From positions 18,623,407-18,687,406 of the forward strand of contig NC_079515.1 of the NCBI RefSeq assembly GCF_000801105.2: a stretch of DNA of 64,000 bases, read 5' to 3'. Below are positions 22,551-33,330 of this stretch, piece by piece (the first letter of the stretch is position 1; each line of letters starts with the position of its first letter). Under the pieces are notes generated by a model. It saw only the letters and a program-made list of their open reading frames with translations. It had not been told where the DNA came from and ran no database searches. Position numbers and translations under genes: made by a program. The stretch is from Raphanus sativus. Its lineage: Eukaryota; Streptophyta; Magnoliopsida; Brassicales; Brassicaceae.

Positions 22551-23564
22551 TTACTCCACGATTTCCGGCGCCTTGACTGTTTCAGCTAAGTCGGTGGTCG
22601 CGTTGGGAGTTAGGTCATCCGTTCTTTCGGCGATGGACTCGAGGATTTTCCCGCTATCCTGAGTTGTGGCCTGTTCGGACAAATCCGAGCTGTTCTTTGC
22701 TGAGTTCTCGGAGATACTCAGATGCTTCTTAGTTCGCTTCGGGTTCGCTACTGGGGCGTTCCGATTGCTGCGCAATTTATGTTCGGCCAGGAAGCAGAGT
22801 CGCGACTGTTTTTGGCTTCCCCAGATTACCGTTGTTCCAGTCGGTGTTGGAAACTTGACGCTGAGATGGTAAGTGGACGGGACTGCCTTCATGGCGTTTA
22901 TCCAAAGAGTTTCCATTATGGCGTTATAGATAGCCGGGTTATCCACTACCGCGAATTCGACGATCTTCGTGACTTCTTTAGCCATGACCGGGAGTCTGAT
23001 TTTTCCGAGGGTCATGGACGTGACGCCCGAGAATCCAGTCAACGGTCTTGGTTCTGGGATGACTTCTCCGAGAGGTATGTTCATCCTCTGCAGAGTGTCG
23101 CGGAACATGATGTTGACCGTGCTTCCTGTGTTGATGAGGATGCGGCCGACTTCGAGATCCTGAATCACCAAGTCGATGACCAGAGGATCGTAGTGGGGTT
23201 TATCGAGTCCGGCCGTATCCTGTTCCTCGAAGATGATTGCGTGATTGGGAACGTCGTCCTCTGGACACCATCCGGGGCTTGTTTCGGCCCTCCGTCCGTA
23301 GGCTTTAATCGACGAAACGGAATCCTGGTAAAAATGCGATCCTCCGATGATCATGTTGATCCTTTGGCGGTTGTTGTTGTTTCCTTCGCCGTCTTGTCTC
23401 CGTCCGCGTTTTTCGCCCGATTGAGTTCCAGGAGCGTTATTCTCGGGATTGGCTCCGTCGGTCTTCCGCGGACGGTCAGAATCTAGGAGCAGGTCTTTCA
23501 CGCTCCTGACCGTTGCTAGTTCGCTGGCAAGCAGCTTCGTAATGAGTCTAGCGCCGAGGACTTT
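22551..23564 (-). pseudogene. Ty3-type aspartic protease with catalytic Asp replaced by Asn
   Basis: Open for 316 codons (23501-22551). It has a basic N/R-rich linker, the INMIIGG motif, then GRILINTGSTVNIMFRDTLQ, where the active-site DTGS of retropepsins reads NTGS (codon at 23130-23132). A LTGFSG flap-like motif and PSTYHLSVKFPTP follow; the latter normally links protease to reverse transcriptase. The frame then degenerates in a polar tail and stops at 22551 without RT. In intact elements this enzyme cuts the Gag-Pol polyprotein. The D-to-N change should remove activity even if the frame were expressed. Confidence 0.85.
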
Positions 23565-25155
23565 TCAGCTGGCGGTGGAGTGACCTCTTGTCTGATGGAA
23601 CTCGCAGCTAGAATTGTCCTTGTACGTGTTCCGCATCCAAGTGTTTCCGGCGGTCCTTCCTTGTTCGGAATTGACGGCGTAGTTATGTTCGCCCTGGACG
23701 TCTTCCCCTTCGTGATGGACGTACTTGTCGTTACGAGAGGTTTTCTTCTTGCCGGACGCTTTCTGCGGTCCATGCTTTTGCGCTAGGACTTTCATCTCTT
23801 CTTCCATGATGATGAAATCCGTCGCCTAGTGGAGAGTGTCCTGGATGGTGCGTGGCCTCTCCAAAGAAATCCACTTTCGGAATTTTGATTTGTACCAGAG
23901 GTTTTTTCTCAGGGCGCCGATGGTGACTCTGTCGCTGAGGCCTGTTACCCTGGACATCACGAGTTTGATCCTCCTTATGTAGTCTCGGAGCGGTTCATCG
24001 TCCTTTTGAATTAGACTCCAAAGGTCTACGTCGGAAGTTTTCCTGTCCATGAACATGGAGAATTGCTTCAGAAAAGCTGAAGCAAGCTGGCGGAAACTTC
24101 CGATGGAGTTTCTTTTCAAGTGTGAGAACCACTCGAGCGCAGCACCTCTGAGGTTCTCGACGAATAGGAGACAGCAGCCGACGTCCTTTTCCCGCTCCGG
24201 AAGTTTAGACCTCGCCAACGCAATCTGGAAGAACTGCAGATGTGCCTTCGGATCTGTGGTTCCGTCGTAGGTGGGAAGCTTTATTTTCCCGGGATCTGAG
24301 ACTCGTGCGTCCGTGATTCGAGAGGTGAACGGAGTCTTTCTCGATTCCTCGAGGAGCAGGTCGATCTCGGGGGCAGTGCTGGTTGTGTGGTGAATCTGCG
24401 ATTTTACCGCTTTCACCTCGGCTGCAGTTTTTTGCGATGTACTCGCGCAAATCATGGATCTCGTTGGCGCCGTTCTCGCTCCTTTGTCTACGTTGGCTGC
24501 GATAGGCCCGAGTCTGGTCTTCAGCCAACCTCTCTTGCTCTGACCAGTAGAGGTCTTCTTCCTCTTCTGTCACGGGTTTTTCGAAGGCTGCCGCCAGTCG
24601 AGCTGACTGACTTCGGGTCCTTCTGTGGTGGATGTCGGCGTCTTCGTCGGACGGATCCTATTGATCGCTGATATCCAGATTGATTCTTTCGACGTCGTCT
24701 CCTTCGTTTTCCCTTGCGGGAGGTGGGAGGTTATCCGTCGTTTTCTTCTGCCCTGCCGGAGTGGTATCGTCAGGGATGAGTTCCGGGGATTTTCTCAGGG
24801 CATCTTTTTCTTGGTCTCCGGCAGTTCCGAAGTCGAGCCTCCTGACACGCCTCACCTTGGTGGATCCGCGCGGGAGTTTGCTTTTCACTGTTAAGGTATT
24901 GACCTGTTTAGCGAGTGAATCCATTAGTTTCTCTTGTTCTTCCGACCGTTTCTGGGCGGTGGCGAACAGTTCCTTCACCTGGTCCAGCATCGCGGTGTTT
25001 GCCTCGTTAGTGACCGTCGATACGTTTCCGGCAGGAGTCTTCTCAGCGTTGGCATCGGCGGCTAGTCCGTCGTGTGTTTGCTTGTCTTTTTCCGCGTTAG
25101 CAGATATGCTTAACTGGGCGTGCGTAGTTGCGAGAAAGATAAATCCGTGTATCAC
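23565..25155 (-). pseudogene. Ty3-type gag, broken in four places
   Basis: The N-terminal 165 codons (25155-24658) are a polar, coiled-coil-prone segment ending in a stop at 24658-24660. The frame resumes to about 24430, then shifts into the frame with the capsid core (24455-23826): [47 protein letters not shown] and [10 protein letters not shown], all typical of the Retrotrans_gag family. Further stops are at 23826-23828 and 23565-23567. The second falls in a [12 protein letters not shown] segment that corresponds to the nucleic-acid-binding CX3HX4H-type motif. Gag would assemble particles around the RNA in the cytoplasm. Confidence 0.9.
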
Positions 25156-25172
25156 CCTCCTTCTAGCGCCAA
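25155..25172 (-). promoter_or_regulatory. tRNA primer-binding site of the Ty3-type element
   Basis: On the minus strand TGGCGCTAGAAGGAGGG follows the right LTR after a two-base spacer. This is a primer site used by many plant Ty3 elements. I did not fix the matching tRNA. Confidence 0.8.
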
Positions 25173-25174
25173 AC

Positions 25175-26434
25175 TGTGGGAACCGAAATTCGCACTGTCT
25201 ATTTTAGTCAAGTTTAAACGTAGGAAAACTAAGTTGACCTAGTTTTCCCCGAGGATCACGGCTATCGCTGGGCCACGCACGACTAAGTTAATACGAGTTT
25301 AGTTTGGGAATAAATGCGTAAAAAAGAGAGCAAAAGAAAGAATCTTATTTCCAAATTCGCGGAGAACGTTTGAACAACAGGTCGAGATCTCGGCCGCAAG
25401 AGCTGTCGATCGTCACTAGTCTCAAAACCTAGATCTACCCTAGTTGAGTCGCAGCTTGCTAAAAAGGAAATAAAAGCCTAAGTTCTAAGTTGCTCTAGAG
25501 TGGTTTCTTTCTTCTCATTTCGGATCCCTCTTCCTCTGCTCCTAGCCTTGCTTATATACTCCCATATGACGGTCTATTCTTAATGGGCTGAATCTGCCGC
25601 GAGCTGGGCTTTTTCCATTTTCGTCGGCCTTCGTGTTTATCGGGAAAGTTGACATTTATCCTTTCGGAAATTTGACATTTATCCTTTCGGAAGTTTAACA
25701 TTTATCTTGTTATGTGAAGATAATTGTAAACCGTCGTATCTATCTTTTAGAAAATCGTAAATGGGCCGTCCGATCGGGTTTGGTCCCTTTCGGGCCGTCT
25801 TCCGGACTTCCGTTGTTTTCTACGATTTCTTTTAAAGAATGCTCCTACTTGGATGTCGAGTCTTTCGGAAGATCTTCGATCCATTGCTGAGGCGAATGGT
25901 GTTTTAAGATAACCATCACCGTTTTATACGAAGTCTTTCTGTCCGTTGACGTCTTACGGGTTCTCTGAAATCTTGGAGCAGGAAAAGGAGTTTTGTTTAC
26001 GGGATCTCGGAAAGTTGCAAAACACGGATTTCTGGCGACCTGGGGGCCTAGAACTTACGCACGAAGACTAGCCGCCCGACGACCCGAGCCAGCACGGGGC
26101 TAGCCGCCCGGCGACCACGGCCGGCACGGGCGCTAGCCGCCGGCGGCTACGGCCAGCACGGGGGCTAGCCGCCCGGCGGCCACGGCCGCGACCGGAGTCG
26201 GCTGCTCAGTTCCTTCGGCTTGTGCGTATTTTGCGTTCTTTTTAGTTTTCCGTAGGTTTTTCCTCGTGTAGAAAACGTTTCTAGCCGTTGATTTCGAGAT
26301 GATTAATCTCGAACTTAATATTTTTCCAAGGTTTCTCGATTAACAATTAGTCTCTCGAGGTTGCTCTAACATATTTCATGTTTTTCCGAGACTTTCGGAC
26401 ATCGATTTCGTCTTGACCGATTTTGACCCCAACA
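25175..26434 (-). repeat. 5' LTR of the Ty3-type element
   Basis: A 1260-bp LTR. It carries only about three GC-rich minisatellite units (26085-26188). Confidence 0.92.
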
Positions 26435-27872
26435 GCAAGCTAACAATCAAACACTTCCTGAAGTCTAGAACACTAAAATAAACAAGCTCTATGGTCAAGA
26501 AGAATATTCATTTGCTTTAATCAACTAGACACCAAAGGTCTTTGAGCCTAAAAGATCTAAGCAATCATTAGGGATGAGTCTATTAACTATCTAAACTCCC
26601 TTAATACAATGGTCTTTGTGTAAGGCAAGTTTAAAGCAAGCTCTACTTGGTTCAGATATTTCATCAAACACCTTGTGGGTAGAAAATGTCTAGAGCTCTA
26701 GATCAAAGATGCCAACTTTAATCTAGCATTAAGGATAGTAGACAAGCAAGGAAACAATAGATCTAACACTAAACACCCTAGCTCTTCACTTAATCACTCT
26801 AATCACCCTAGCCCATGAATTCAAAGTGTGTATACTCTCTAATCTCCATGAGAAACCTTTAAATCTATGTGAGATTCAAGGCTAATCATGTTTATGAGAA
26901 GGAGAAACAAGATTTAAGATGAAGAACTTCTTTAAAATGATTAAAAGGTTCAAGCTTTTACAAGATGAGGCAAAGTCTTGAGAGAAAATGAGATACATTA
27001 GAGTTTTCAGGTCTAAAACTATTTATAAGAGATGCCAAAATCGACCTGGTTCAGTTGAATTAAACCGGGTCAAACCGGACTAAACCGGTCAACATTTGGA
27101 AATTGCTTCTTGTCTTCCTCGCAGCGGCTTCTTCCTCCCGCTCCACCAAACCGCTGTGGAGCTCGGTTCATTCCCAGCGATGTCATCTTCCCGCTGCATC
27201 ATGTCGATATCAGACAGGAGGTGGAGATGCAGAGCGAGCGGCCAAGCAACATTGCTACGTCAAGCCGCTGAGATTGCTCGAGCTCGGACTCTGTCTTCTT
27301 CGTCTCAGGCTTCTCCATAGCCACACACTACCTTGTCATCAATCGGAGCTTCTCCTCGGACTCAATACTCAATAAAACCACCGTCTCATCTCTCCTCCGA
27401 GCCGAGACCACCGGACCAAGTTCGTCATCTCCGGAATCAAGCTCACGCCCAAGTTCCTCGCCGTAAATTCTCTGCTCGTCGACACGGCATGACTACGAGC
27501 CACGGTTGATCTCATGCTCATCTCCTTAGCCGTGGCCGTGCTCAATTCTGTCTGTGTGGTACTCGCAAAGGCTCGCCGTCGTAACCGCCGGAATCGTCGG
27601 GATCGAAGTGAAGAAGAACGGCAATGGTGGATTCTCTCGTTTTTGCATCTCTGGTCCTCAGACGTTTGGGCTTTTCACGCTTCGACCCCAAAACTCTTGA
27701 AATTGCAGATTTAACCACTGATTTTCGCCCAAACTCTTAATTGTGCACTCCAGCCCCTGTTAAATACAATTATGTATGCAATGCAATATAAATACCTAAA
27801 TGCAACCTATAATGAACATAATAATCTAAAATATGAATCTAAAAACCTATAAAAACATGAGATATCAGTGGT

Positions 27873-28663
27873 TGAACAGATATATCTGGCATTTGATATA
27901 TAACCCATATTAATATGTGTTGACATAAATAATTTGTTAATATTATTAATTTCTTGAATTTATTTAATTTATATATAAAAATACCTATATGAGAATTAAA
28001 ATTGTATAATTTATCTATTTACAGTCTTTCTCTATTATATTAAGTGATGGATATAATTTAGTTGATAAAAATGTATTTGATAATATTTTGTTGAATAATA
28101 TATTTTGTTTAGAAAAATTGTTATCATTAAAAGATTTTATACACATTAATATATTGTTTGTTAAAATATTTGTTTACATATTCTGGTATTTCTGACATAT
28201 TATAATATCAAATTTACGTACTGAACTTTCATTTTCAAAAAATTCAAATATAATAGGTTTTTCATTATTATTTTGATAAAAACAGATAGTTTTTAGTTTA
28301 GTATTTGTAAGAAAATTATAAACTGTAAAAGAATAATATTCTCAAAAATTATTATATAAAAAGTTATAGTGGGTATGTTCTTAGAATAATAAATATAGTA
28401 GCACATTTTTGAAATGAAAATTATAAAAGAGATTTTACATTTTGTATTCACATTATTATATAATGGTCGACGTTTTTAACTGAACATATATTTTTCAAAA
28501 CTTGACTAAACTATTATCATCAATTTAACAAAAAAGGAAAAAAGAGAATAATGGAGAAAATAATTAAAAAATATCTAATAAGGAAAAAGCATAGCATTGT
28601 AAATAACTTAAAAAGCAAGGGTAGAATCCAAATTTTTAACAATAGGATCTTACTTTAATAAGA
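27873..28663. other. AT-rich right half of the split Helitron
   Basis: No gene. Non-coding sequence between the solo-LTR duplication and the Helitron 5' terminus. Confidence 0.5.
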
Positions 28664-28665
28664 TA

Positions 28666-29365
28666 CTAGATTTTGATCCGCGCTTTTGAAGCGCGAAATA
28701 TTTTACGATGAAAAATTTCACTAATAATTTAACAAATATTTTGGTAAATTTTAAAGAGTGTGTATTCAAAATATTTTTGCATTTAAATCAGTATTTTTAA
28801 ATTCAACCCGATTGTGATTATACCGGTTAATCCGGAGATCTGACAATTCAATTTATGTTTTTAAAATATTCATATTAAAAAATCATTAAAATCCGAGACT
28901 AACCGATTGAACTGATGGATGACCGATATGTAATCTAATTGGATTTAAATTGTAATAGCTTCATAATTTGTAATCTTATAATCGAAATTTTAAAGTTCAC
29001 TATTTTGCAATTTATGATATTGAACTTTAAAATTATGACGTTTCTACAAAATTTTAAAGAGAAAATGATAGATATAAAATAATTAAGATTAATTATTGTA
29101 TTATTTGGAAACATTGATAGTAGTATAAAAATATATTGTTTGGAAACATTGATAGTAGTATAAAGAAATAAATATATTATTTGGAAACATTGATAGTAGT
29201 ATAAAGAAATAAGTATATTGTTTGGAAACATGGATAGAAGTATAAAGAAAGGAACATAAAGTGATTTAATGTATGTTTAACTATAAATATAAAAGTGTAT
29301 TTAATTTAAAAACTTACAAAATAAATGTTTGGTCCAACAGAATGTTTCTGTTTTAATAAGATAGA
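28666..29365 (-). mobile_element. Non-autonomous Helitron
   Basis: Left: host A at 28665, CTAG, then ATTTTGATCCGCGC with hairpin CGCGCTTTTGAAGCGCG. Right: the reversed end TCTATCTTATTAAAACAGAA and a host T at 29366. It is 700 bp in minus orientation. It is separated from the preceding Helitron by only the two host bases TA. Confidence 0.85.
29102..29249. repeat. 41-bp minisatellite, about 3.5 units, inside the Helitron
   Basis: Four consecutive TTTGGAAACATTGATAGTAG-containing units, each followed by TATAAAGAAATAA or a shortened form. The last unit carries two changes (GGATAGAAG). Confidence 0.9.
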
Positions 29366-29410
29366 TATGTAAAAATAGTTTTCATTTTGTTTGGTTTTCA
29401 ATTTTTTCTT

Positions 29411-31189
29411 GGGAAAATTTCCAAAACGGAACAAAAATTCAGCATGGTTGTCCCTATAGTATAAAACCATCATTTAGTTGTTCCTTTAGTATAATTTCTT
29501 TCATAATCTCAAAACTAACCCTTGATTAATCTAATTAAACTAATAGAATTTAAAATAATAATAATTAAAAACGTTTAAAAATGGTAAATAAAAATAAAAA
29601 CTTTTATTTTTTAGTAAAAATAAACTTTGTAAAACTTAATAAAAATAAAAATAATTTACAAATTTTTTTTAATAAAAATGTTAAATCAACCTAATAAAAA
29701 ACAGTTTACAAAGTTTTATTTTTAATGAAAAGTTTAAAGTGTTTGTAAACTTTTTAATTTTATCAAATTTTTTAATAAATATAAAAAAAAAATTAAAATG
29801 TATTTTTATAAAGTATGTTTAAACTTTTATTAAAAAAATTTTGTAAATTTTTATTTTTATAAAGTTTACAAATTTTATAAAGTTTGTTTAAAGTTTTTAT
29901 TAAATACTTTAAACTAAAAGAATTTTTTAAAAATTAATTAAAAACGTTTTAAAAAGGGAAAATAAAGTAAAAATTTAAATTTTTTAATAAAATAAACTTT
30001 GTAAAAATAAAAATAATTTACAAATTTTTCTAATAAAAACGTTAAATAAACTTATTAAAAACATTTTACAAAGTTTTATTTTTATAAAAAGTTTAAACGT
30101 TTTTAATAAAACTTTAATTAAATAAAAATTTTAAAATTTATAAAAATAAAAATAAAACTTTACAATTTTCTTTAATAAAAACTTTAAACTAACTTTATAA
30201 AAAAACATTTTACAAAGTTTTTTTTTTTATAAAAGTTTAAAACTTTTGTAACCTTTTTAATTTTCTCGAACTTTTTAATAGAAATAAAACTTTTGAAATT
30301 TTTTTAACAAAACTTTTAATAAAAATAAAATTTGAAAAGTTTATAAAAATAAAAATAAAACTTTACAAAAAAAATGCACCTAATTTCAAAATACCATATG
30401 TTGTATAGATATGTATCATAGAGAACAAGAGTTTGTGAAAACAAAATAAAAGAAAAACTATGAAAAATCATAGATTAATGAAGAAGACAAGGGAGAATCA
30501 TTTTTTTAAAAAAAAATTGACAAGTAAAATCGAAAATAACACGTTTTAGGAAGTTAGAATATTTTTAAGAGATTTTTTGAATATTTTCTTAACTGAAATT
30601 TTCATTAATTTTCGCAAAAATCAGGTGCTTTTATTCGTAGAAGACGCCTTCTAAAAGTCTAGAAGATTGACAAAAATCCTGAACACGCTTTCTACTTTTA
30701 GTAGACGTAAGAGTACATTGTAGAAAACACATTCTCCAAAATTTAGAATACTTAATAAAAGTAGAATATGCATTCGGACGGAAAGTAGATAGCTTTACGA
30801 TTGGTAGAATGCACATTCCACTTATTTGGAGATTTAGTAAACAGTAGAATGTGCGTTCTAAAAGAAGTAGATGAACATATTTATTTTAGAAATCGTTTTC
30901 TACTATACTATTTTCCGTAGAAGACACATTCTACCTTTAGTAGAACGTATTTTCAAATTTTTATTTATCAACTTTTTGAAAAAGAAAAAAAATATCAGCT
31001 TGTGTATATGGTTGTTTTATTAATTTTTTATATTTTTAATATCTTTTTGATTCACAAAAGTATTTATTTCATTAGTTTTCAAAAATACAAAGGACAAAAA
31101 GGAGAGAAAAATTGGACAAAAAATATTTTATACCAAAGGGACAACACCCTTGTTTTTTTTGTTTTTTGGTTCTCTTTTGGCAATTTTCC
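29411..31189 (+). mobile_element. Non-autonomous Mutator-like element (MULE), copy 1
   Basis: The ends are GGGAAAATTTCCAAAA and, reversed, GGAAAATTGCCAAAAGAG. A perfect 9-bp duplication TTTTTTCTT flanks it (29402-29410 and 31190-31198), diagnostic for MULEs. The left half is AT-rich AAAATAAAACTTT-type DNA. The right half has many GTAGAA/TTCTAC motifs. No MURA-type transposase is present. A second copy in reverse orientation lies at 61505-63147. Confidence 0.9.
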
Positions 31190-31292
31190 TTTTTTCTTTA
31201 AAACAGTATAAAAGCTTACGAAAAATAGGAAAAGTAAAGAAAGGAGAAGAGGAAACATTCACTTCACTTACATGGATTAATTTTGAGAAATT

Positions 31293-31992
31293 CTTGGGTT
31301 CACCCCTAGAGTGAACCTTTAGGTTTACCCAACCAATAGGATTTCGTTATTTCATATTCAGTATCTTTTAAAAAAGAAAACAAAATATTGTCAAATTATA
31401 TTAATATTTTTAAACTAAAAATGATAATTAATAAAATTAATATTAGTTGCAAACAAAATACGTTTTAGAAAAATATATTTTTAATACTGTCAGTCAAATA
31501 CTAAACCCTAAACCTTAAATCCTAAACCCTAAACCCCTGGGTAAACCCTAAACCCCTTGGTAAACCCTAAACCTTTGGTAAATCCAAAATGCTTGGATAA
31601 ATTCAAAATCCTACGGTTTAGAATTTATCCAAGGGTTTATGATTTACCCAAGGGTTTATGGTTTAGTATTTAGGGTTTAGGGTAAAGTGTTTTGCTGAAT
31701 ATGTTAAAAATATTTTTAGAAAAAAAATCCAAAGATTTAAGATTTATCCAAGGGTTTAGCATGGATTTAAGGTTTATGATTTAGGGTTTAGAGTTTAGGG
31801 TTTAGTGTTTTGATGACGGTATTTTATATATAAAAAAAATTGCGACTACTATTATTTTCTATTTATTTTTATTTTAAAACATAATAAAACTTGAAAATAT
31901 TTTGTTTCCTTTTTAAAAAGATACTGAATATGAAATAACAAAATCTTATTGGTTGGGTGAACCTAAAGGTTCACTCTAGGGGTGAACCCAAG
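31293..31992. mobile_element. Foldback element with telomere-like interior
   Basis: The outer 75 bp on each side are near-perfect inverted copies: CTTGGGTTCACCCCTAGAGT... pairs with ...ACTCTAGGGGTGAACCCAAG, continuing through CCAATAGGATTT and CATATTCAGTATC. Inside, CCTAAACCCT motifs (31497-31580) on the left face TTTAGGGTTTAG motifs (31660-31805) on the right, so nearly the entire 700 bp can fold back. It is non-coding; the superfamily and target duplication are unresolved. Confidence 0.8.
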
Positions 31993-32500
31993 TATTCCTC
32001 ATTAATTTTTATTTCTCGGGTGCTTGGTATCTGGTTAATATGGGAGATTGAAGAGGAACACTCTCTTCTCTTGGCCTCATTAAGCCAACGACGCAAACTA
32101 ATCATATGATCAACACTTTACGTTTCATGTCAAGAGATTGAAAAGCAAAGAGGTCATATTGATAGTATAGAAATCATGTGAGGTCATATTGATAGTATAG
32201 AAATCAACTCGGTCGTAATCAAGGTCTCATAAACACAAGAATAAGAACTCAATAACAAAAATAAGTCTCTTATTAATCTCTTAAGGAAAATCTCTCAAAA
32301 CCTTAAACTTTTATACATAATCATAAAACTCATAAGTTATGCAACAACCATGTATATGAATTATATATCTCTTAATCTCTATGAACTTAACATATTTTTT
32401 TATTTCCTTTTCCTAATCCTTTTATTGAAGCATAACTCGGTAGGATTAAGTCTTTAACTTATATTTCAAATTTCTTTTTCTTTCAAGCTTAATCCAAAAT
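31993..32500 (-). repeat. Probable 3' LTR remnant of a copia element
   Basis: A purine tract (AAGGGGAGAATT on the minus strand, 32499-32510) and TTTTGG mark the start of an LTR running leftwards. The far end is not defined. A 30-bp tandem duplication (GAGGTCATATTGATAGTATA...) lies at 32150-32204. Confidence 0.45.
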
Positions 32501-32619
32501 TCTCCCCTTAATCTTAAAATCCATTTTCAAAAATCTTTAAAACTACCTCTCACCTCCTTGAGCTTCAATTCTCCTTTCATCGTGATGTTGCTTCTCCGTT
32601 TACTTCCAGATGTATGCTG

Positions 32620-32890
32620 ATGTAATCTTGAAGCCATGTGCTTGTTCCATAGCATCAGTCCCTGCCATGTTTTCAGCTTGAAATGATGATAACATATCAG
32701 TCTCTTTTTGCTTGAACTCCACATAGTTAGAATTTCACTAACATAAAAGTACGTCCTGCCACGTTCTTTCCATCATCTGAGTCATTTCTATGACCTCTAT
32801 CAATATCTCCAATAATTGGTATCTGAGCAGTTGCATATATCTTCATTGCAGTTCCACTAATGTTTGCGTCATAGTTGCTTGGTACAACTC
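32620..32890 (-). pseudogene. Copia RNase H remnant
   Basis: On the minus strand 32735-32790 reads DSDDGKNVAGRTFML, like the D-DRKSTSGYVF box of copia RNase H. After a stop, 32625-32715 reads KQKETDMLSSFQAENMAGTD, like the KQK..ALSS.EAEYMA box. Stops separate the two, and RT is absent because CACTA-like sequence begins at about 32893. Confidence 0.6.
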
Positions 32891-32892
32891 CT

Positions 32893-33085
32893 ACTACAAG
32901 AAAACACGCAAATCCCGACAAAGAATTTCGATGAACATGTCTGTTGGTACTAGAGCGTTGGGAAACAAAATTCCGATGGATTTCTGATGCACGTAATTTG
33001 TTCGAAATCTTACGACGAATTACCGGCGAGAATAATCCGTCGAGAGCAGTCCGTCGAAAATTCCTCAGAAATTTTGAAACATTTA
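32893..33085 (+). mobile_element. CACTA (En/Spm-like) terminal fragment
   Basis: TACTACAAGAAAACACGCAA corresponds to the CACTACAAGAAAA start of plant CACTA elements with the first C changed. It is followed by subterminal CGACGGAT/CCGTCGA repeats in both orientations (33010-33060). The opposite TAGTG end is not in view. Confidence 0.6.
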
Positions 33086-33294
33086 CAAAAAAATATTTTA
33101 ATTTTTTTAAAATTATATGAAATAAATATAACAATAATAAAATATAGGGAAATATAAATAAATTATAAAAATGTATAAAATTATATAAAAATTAATCAAG
33201 ATTTTTAAAATATATAAATAAAAAATCATAAATATTACTTACACATCCTAAGCTAACACATTTTTAAAAAGTATATAAATATTTTAAAACAGAA
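33086..33294. other. AT-rich spacer
   Basis: No gene; low-complexity AT-rich sequence between the CACTA fragment and a Helitron terminus. Confidence 0.5.
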
Positions 33295-33295
33295 A

Positions 33296-33330
33296 CTAGG
33301 TTTTGATCCGCGCTTAAAAAGCGCGGAGTT
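33296..33330 (-). mobile_element. Helitron 3' terminus (5' end not found)
   Basis: Host A at 33295, then CTAGGTTTTGATCCGCGCTT and the hairpin CCGCGCTTAAAAAGCGCGG. This is a clear minus-orientation 3' end. The rest is cut by the assembly gap or decayed. Confidence 0.75.

Larger units (their letters stand above)
18070..26434 (-). mobile_element. Ty3-type gag-protease retrotransposon with antisense extra gene
   Basis: LTRs lie at 18070-19525 and 25175-26434, with GCAAG duplicated at 18065-18069 and 26435-26439. The primer site next to the right LTR and the purine tract next to the left LTR show that the element reads on the minus strand. Gag and an aspartic protease are present, but reverse transcriptase, RNase H and integrase are absent. 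A spliced antisense gene occupies the 3' half of the interior. Extra ORFs in this place, including antisense ones, are known from the Tat/Retand branch of plant Ty3 elements; lineage assignment here is inference. A hand comparison gives about 2% LTR divergence apart from a repeat-number difference. Confidence 0.9.
17779..27867 (-). mobile_element. Athila-type solo LTR, interrupted
   Basis: GTGGT is repeated on both sides (17774-17778 and 27868-27872) and the LTR ends are TGATATT...GATATCA. No internal region remains, so this is a solo LTR left by LTR-LTR recombination. Excluding the nested element it is about 1.72 kb. On the minus strand its blocks run in the same order as the 49216-50557 LTR: the tail with CATTTGACTT and GGTTCGACAAC-like motifs, then the CATTT..CCACA..GGTGTTTGATGAAAT block near 26660-26690. 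Reading frames at 27096-27714 lie in its GC-richer part and are not genes. Confidence 0.85.
17593..28663 (-). mobile_element. Helitron split by nested LTR insertions
   Basis: The left side has the Helitron 3' end in minus orientation: host A at 17592, CTAG, then ATTTTGATCCGCGCTT. Its hairpin partner has decayed. The right side has a 5' terminus: reversed from 28663, TCTTATTAAAGTAAGATCC, followed by host T at 28664. Without the insertion at 17779-27867 it would be about 0.98 kb, and it has no coding capacity. Its left half resembles the other ATTTTGATCCGCGC Helitrons of the window. Pairing the two ends across the insertion is an inference from adjacency and orientation. Confidence 0.6.

Noticed and set aside
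22722..23486. A 254-codon plus-strand frame
   Set aside because: Reverse-strand shadow of the protease region; the minus strand carries the recognised motifs.
27096..27714. Several plus-strand frames of 66-90 codons in a GC-richer stretch
   Set aside because: They fall inside the Athila-type solo LTR, overlap one another in different frames, and show no domains.
29102..29249. CRISPR-like array
   Set aside because: The repeats are contiguous without unique spacers, and the DNA is eukaryotic.
29500..30380. AAAATAAAACTTT-type tract as a satellite array
   Set aside because: The units are not regular in length; it is low-complexity DNA belonging to the MULE and is repeated in the inverted copy.
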